A DNA stretch of 64,000 bases from Opisthocomus hoazin (taxonomy: Eukaryota; Chordata; Aves; Opisthocomiformes; Opisthocomidae), in assembly GCF_030867145.1 (NCBI RefSeq), contig NC_134419.1:124001-188000 (forward strand), read 5' to 3'. Under the pieces are notes generated by a model. It saw only the letters and a program-made list of their open reading frames with translations. It did no database searches and had not been told where the DNA came from. Position numbers and translations under genes: made by a program. Within the stretch, counting starts at the first letter, position 1. Every line of letters begins with the position of its first letter. Positions 62,093 through 64,000 of the stretch are shown piece after piece.

Positions 62093-64000
62093 TGAGATAT
62101 TCACCCTCTCATTAACTTTTCTGGCTGAAGGAGCTTTGAACAGAAAGACTTCTACTGTCATGATAAAAGATATTTCAAAGAAAGCTTCCATTTAGTGTGG
62201 TTTATTAAACAGGAGGAGTCAGAAGTGTGCTTTTATTATAATTGAAATTTATATGTGTATCAGGGTATAATCCTGTAACAAATAAGTTGTACCTGAATCT
62301 TTCAAAGAGGAAAAAATCCCTGTATGCCTGTAAACGAGGTACAAAACTTATTGGAAGAGCTGGTTTTATACTAATGTCAACCTTCTGACTTAATAGACTG
62401 TTTCTACACATTTGTATCCTACAGTAATAATGTATTATTTTAAATTACTAGGATCATTAGGCTGTTTCTGTGTAGGGAACATTACATGTGACTTACAATG
62501 TAGTTTAAGATTTCCTAAAAAAAAATCTTTAAGTAAAATTAAATTGACTTTTACTGAACAGCAGTGCATCTCAAACTTCTGTATGGATTCTTTGCAAAAT
62601 TAGACTGTAAACCTTGCAAAGATTAGGCTTTCGCTTATATTCAAGAAGTTTCTGCTTCTGAAAGGGATAGAATAATTGGCAAGAAGTTGTGTTATTTTGT
62701 TTTTTCCTACTCTTACCCAGAATAAAGGGCAGAAAAAATCTTCACATAATTTTTTAGAGAAACATCAGCTGAGATGAATTTCATTCAATCTTACAACACT
62801 TCGAGCATTAATTAGCAGTCTAATTTGTTGGCTTGTGCACTTGTATCTTTAAGCATTGAATTAGCAGATTGTGTACATTTGTTCTAAAGGAGGCATTACT
62901 ATTGCTGAGGTATATTATAGGAATACTTTTAATTACTTGAACATACCTATTTACTCCAGTAGAGGGAAGCAGCACATACACATACAGCCCCAACACCTTT
63001 CTAATAAAAATACTATTAACTTAAAAAGCCTCACCTATTCTACCTGCAGACACATGTATTTGTTGACGAAACACCAAGGAAGAAACCTGAAGAAACTAGT
63101 AGTTATTAAAGTAGAAATAGCATTTTATTAGTGTTGGGTAATATATTGCTGGCCAAATGCCATGTTAGTGTACAACTGTGTTTAGCACTGTCTGTTCAAG
63201 GCCCTCTTGTTACTGTAATATAAATGAGATTTACTGAAGCAGCCTTTGGCAGAGGTGCAAACTTGAGTAGGAGTACAGTAGAATCGTAGTCACTTGGCTT
63301 CTCTGCTTTTTTTTTTTCATGTTTGCCTAAGGATAGCAGCAAGTCTTGGGAGACAGTTAAGCATGAGAGTTCAGTCAATGGTGAATATTTTGCAAAAGAT
63401 GAATCTACGTCCTGATCATATTATTTTTACATTCGTTTACTGTTACTGGTTATACTAGATATCTCATTTGGTAAACATTAGAACATTGCTGTTAAGCTCT
63501 GTAATAACAAAATGGGCTGTGACTTCACATCACAGGCGTCATTTGTGAACTGTAATACAAGATCATTCTTCTTTGTCATTGTGTGCTGCACAGTGACAGG
63601 GCTGACTTAAAAATGTTATTTTTGTTGTTCCCACATGTAATGCAGCCCTGTCTCATAAAATTACCGTAGGAATGCATATACACGTGCATGTGTTTCTCAT
63701 TACAGAATTCTGCGATTGGTGCTTTAATCATAAGAAAAAAAAAAAGAAATTTCATACTGGTCAGGATCACCACACAGGGATTCTGTTCCTTTGTGGCTAA
63801 AAGGAGAGGTTGCTAGCGTTTTGTTGGGGTTTTTTTAAATGGCTTCAGGCTTTCAGATTCATATGCTAACTATAATGCATTGTACTTCCTTTCACTGTAA
63901 GGCATTACAGTATCTAAAGTAACAATGCTAAGACTTTCTAGCACTAACTGTTCTGTTCTGCACTGCTGTGCTATGCAGAAATATGAAATGTACATCTTAC
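62093..64000. other. AT-rich non-coding stretch to the window end
   Basis: No recognisable exon, RNA gene or mobile element. Confidence 0.45.

Noticed and set aside
32301-64000. Second exon of an SLC44A-like gene
   Set aside because: I looked for a YDP-FKGP-type coding segment with splice sites on the plus strand and found none.

Overview
This is vertebrate nuclear DNA, almost certainly from a bird. The main reason is the dense set of CR1 LINE retrotransposons with the avian 3' end (tandem ATTCTGTG-type octamers next to a 'ccaacccctaccattctgtg' motif), together with CpG-island promoters, small exons with GT-AG introns and AT-rich introns. Nothing bacterial or phage-like is present, and almost all short open frames are chance or LINE-derived. 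Exon lengths quoted for the human gene are from memory.

Left end (1-4.9 kb, minus strand): the first three exons of RABGGTB (Rab geranylgeranyltransferase beta subunit) with their CpG-island promoter. The remaining exons lie beyond the left edge.

7.6-19.9 kb (minus strand): eleven exons (2-12) of ACADM (medium-chain acyl-CoA dehydrogenase), in order and with introns kept. The gene is dead. It has a stop codon in exon 2, a 2-nt deletion in exon 4, a collapsed and frameshifted exon 7, a 1-nt deletion and lost donor in exon 9, a 17-nt deletion in exon 11, and Val in place of the catalytic Glu in exon 12. The order ACADM-RABGGTB matches the human gene order, so this looks like the orthologous locus and not a stray retrocopy. 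A second CpG island (25.4-26.3 kb) sits where the ACADM promoter should be. Introns have been invaded by an old CR1-L-type element, an LTR and a 2.8-kb CR1.

26.3-32.3 kb: a CR1 fragment, a solo LTR with a 4-bp target duplication, and a third, large CpG island. On the plus strand that island holds a possible first coding exon of a choline-transporter-like gene (candidate SLC44A5, the gene expected to diverge from ACADM). From there to 64 kb I find no further coding exon, which fits a very long first intron. That stretch holds CR1 copies (two nested arrangements occur in the window, at 5.5-6.8 and 39.2-40.6 kb), a 2.4-kb CR1 at 59.3-61.7 kb, and an unexplained 0.6-kb GC-rich block at 54.56-55.19 kb.

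The most notable observation is the multiply disabled, intron-bearing ACADM in its syntenic position, which implies recent loss or replacement of MCAD in this lineage, or an unseen functional duplicate.
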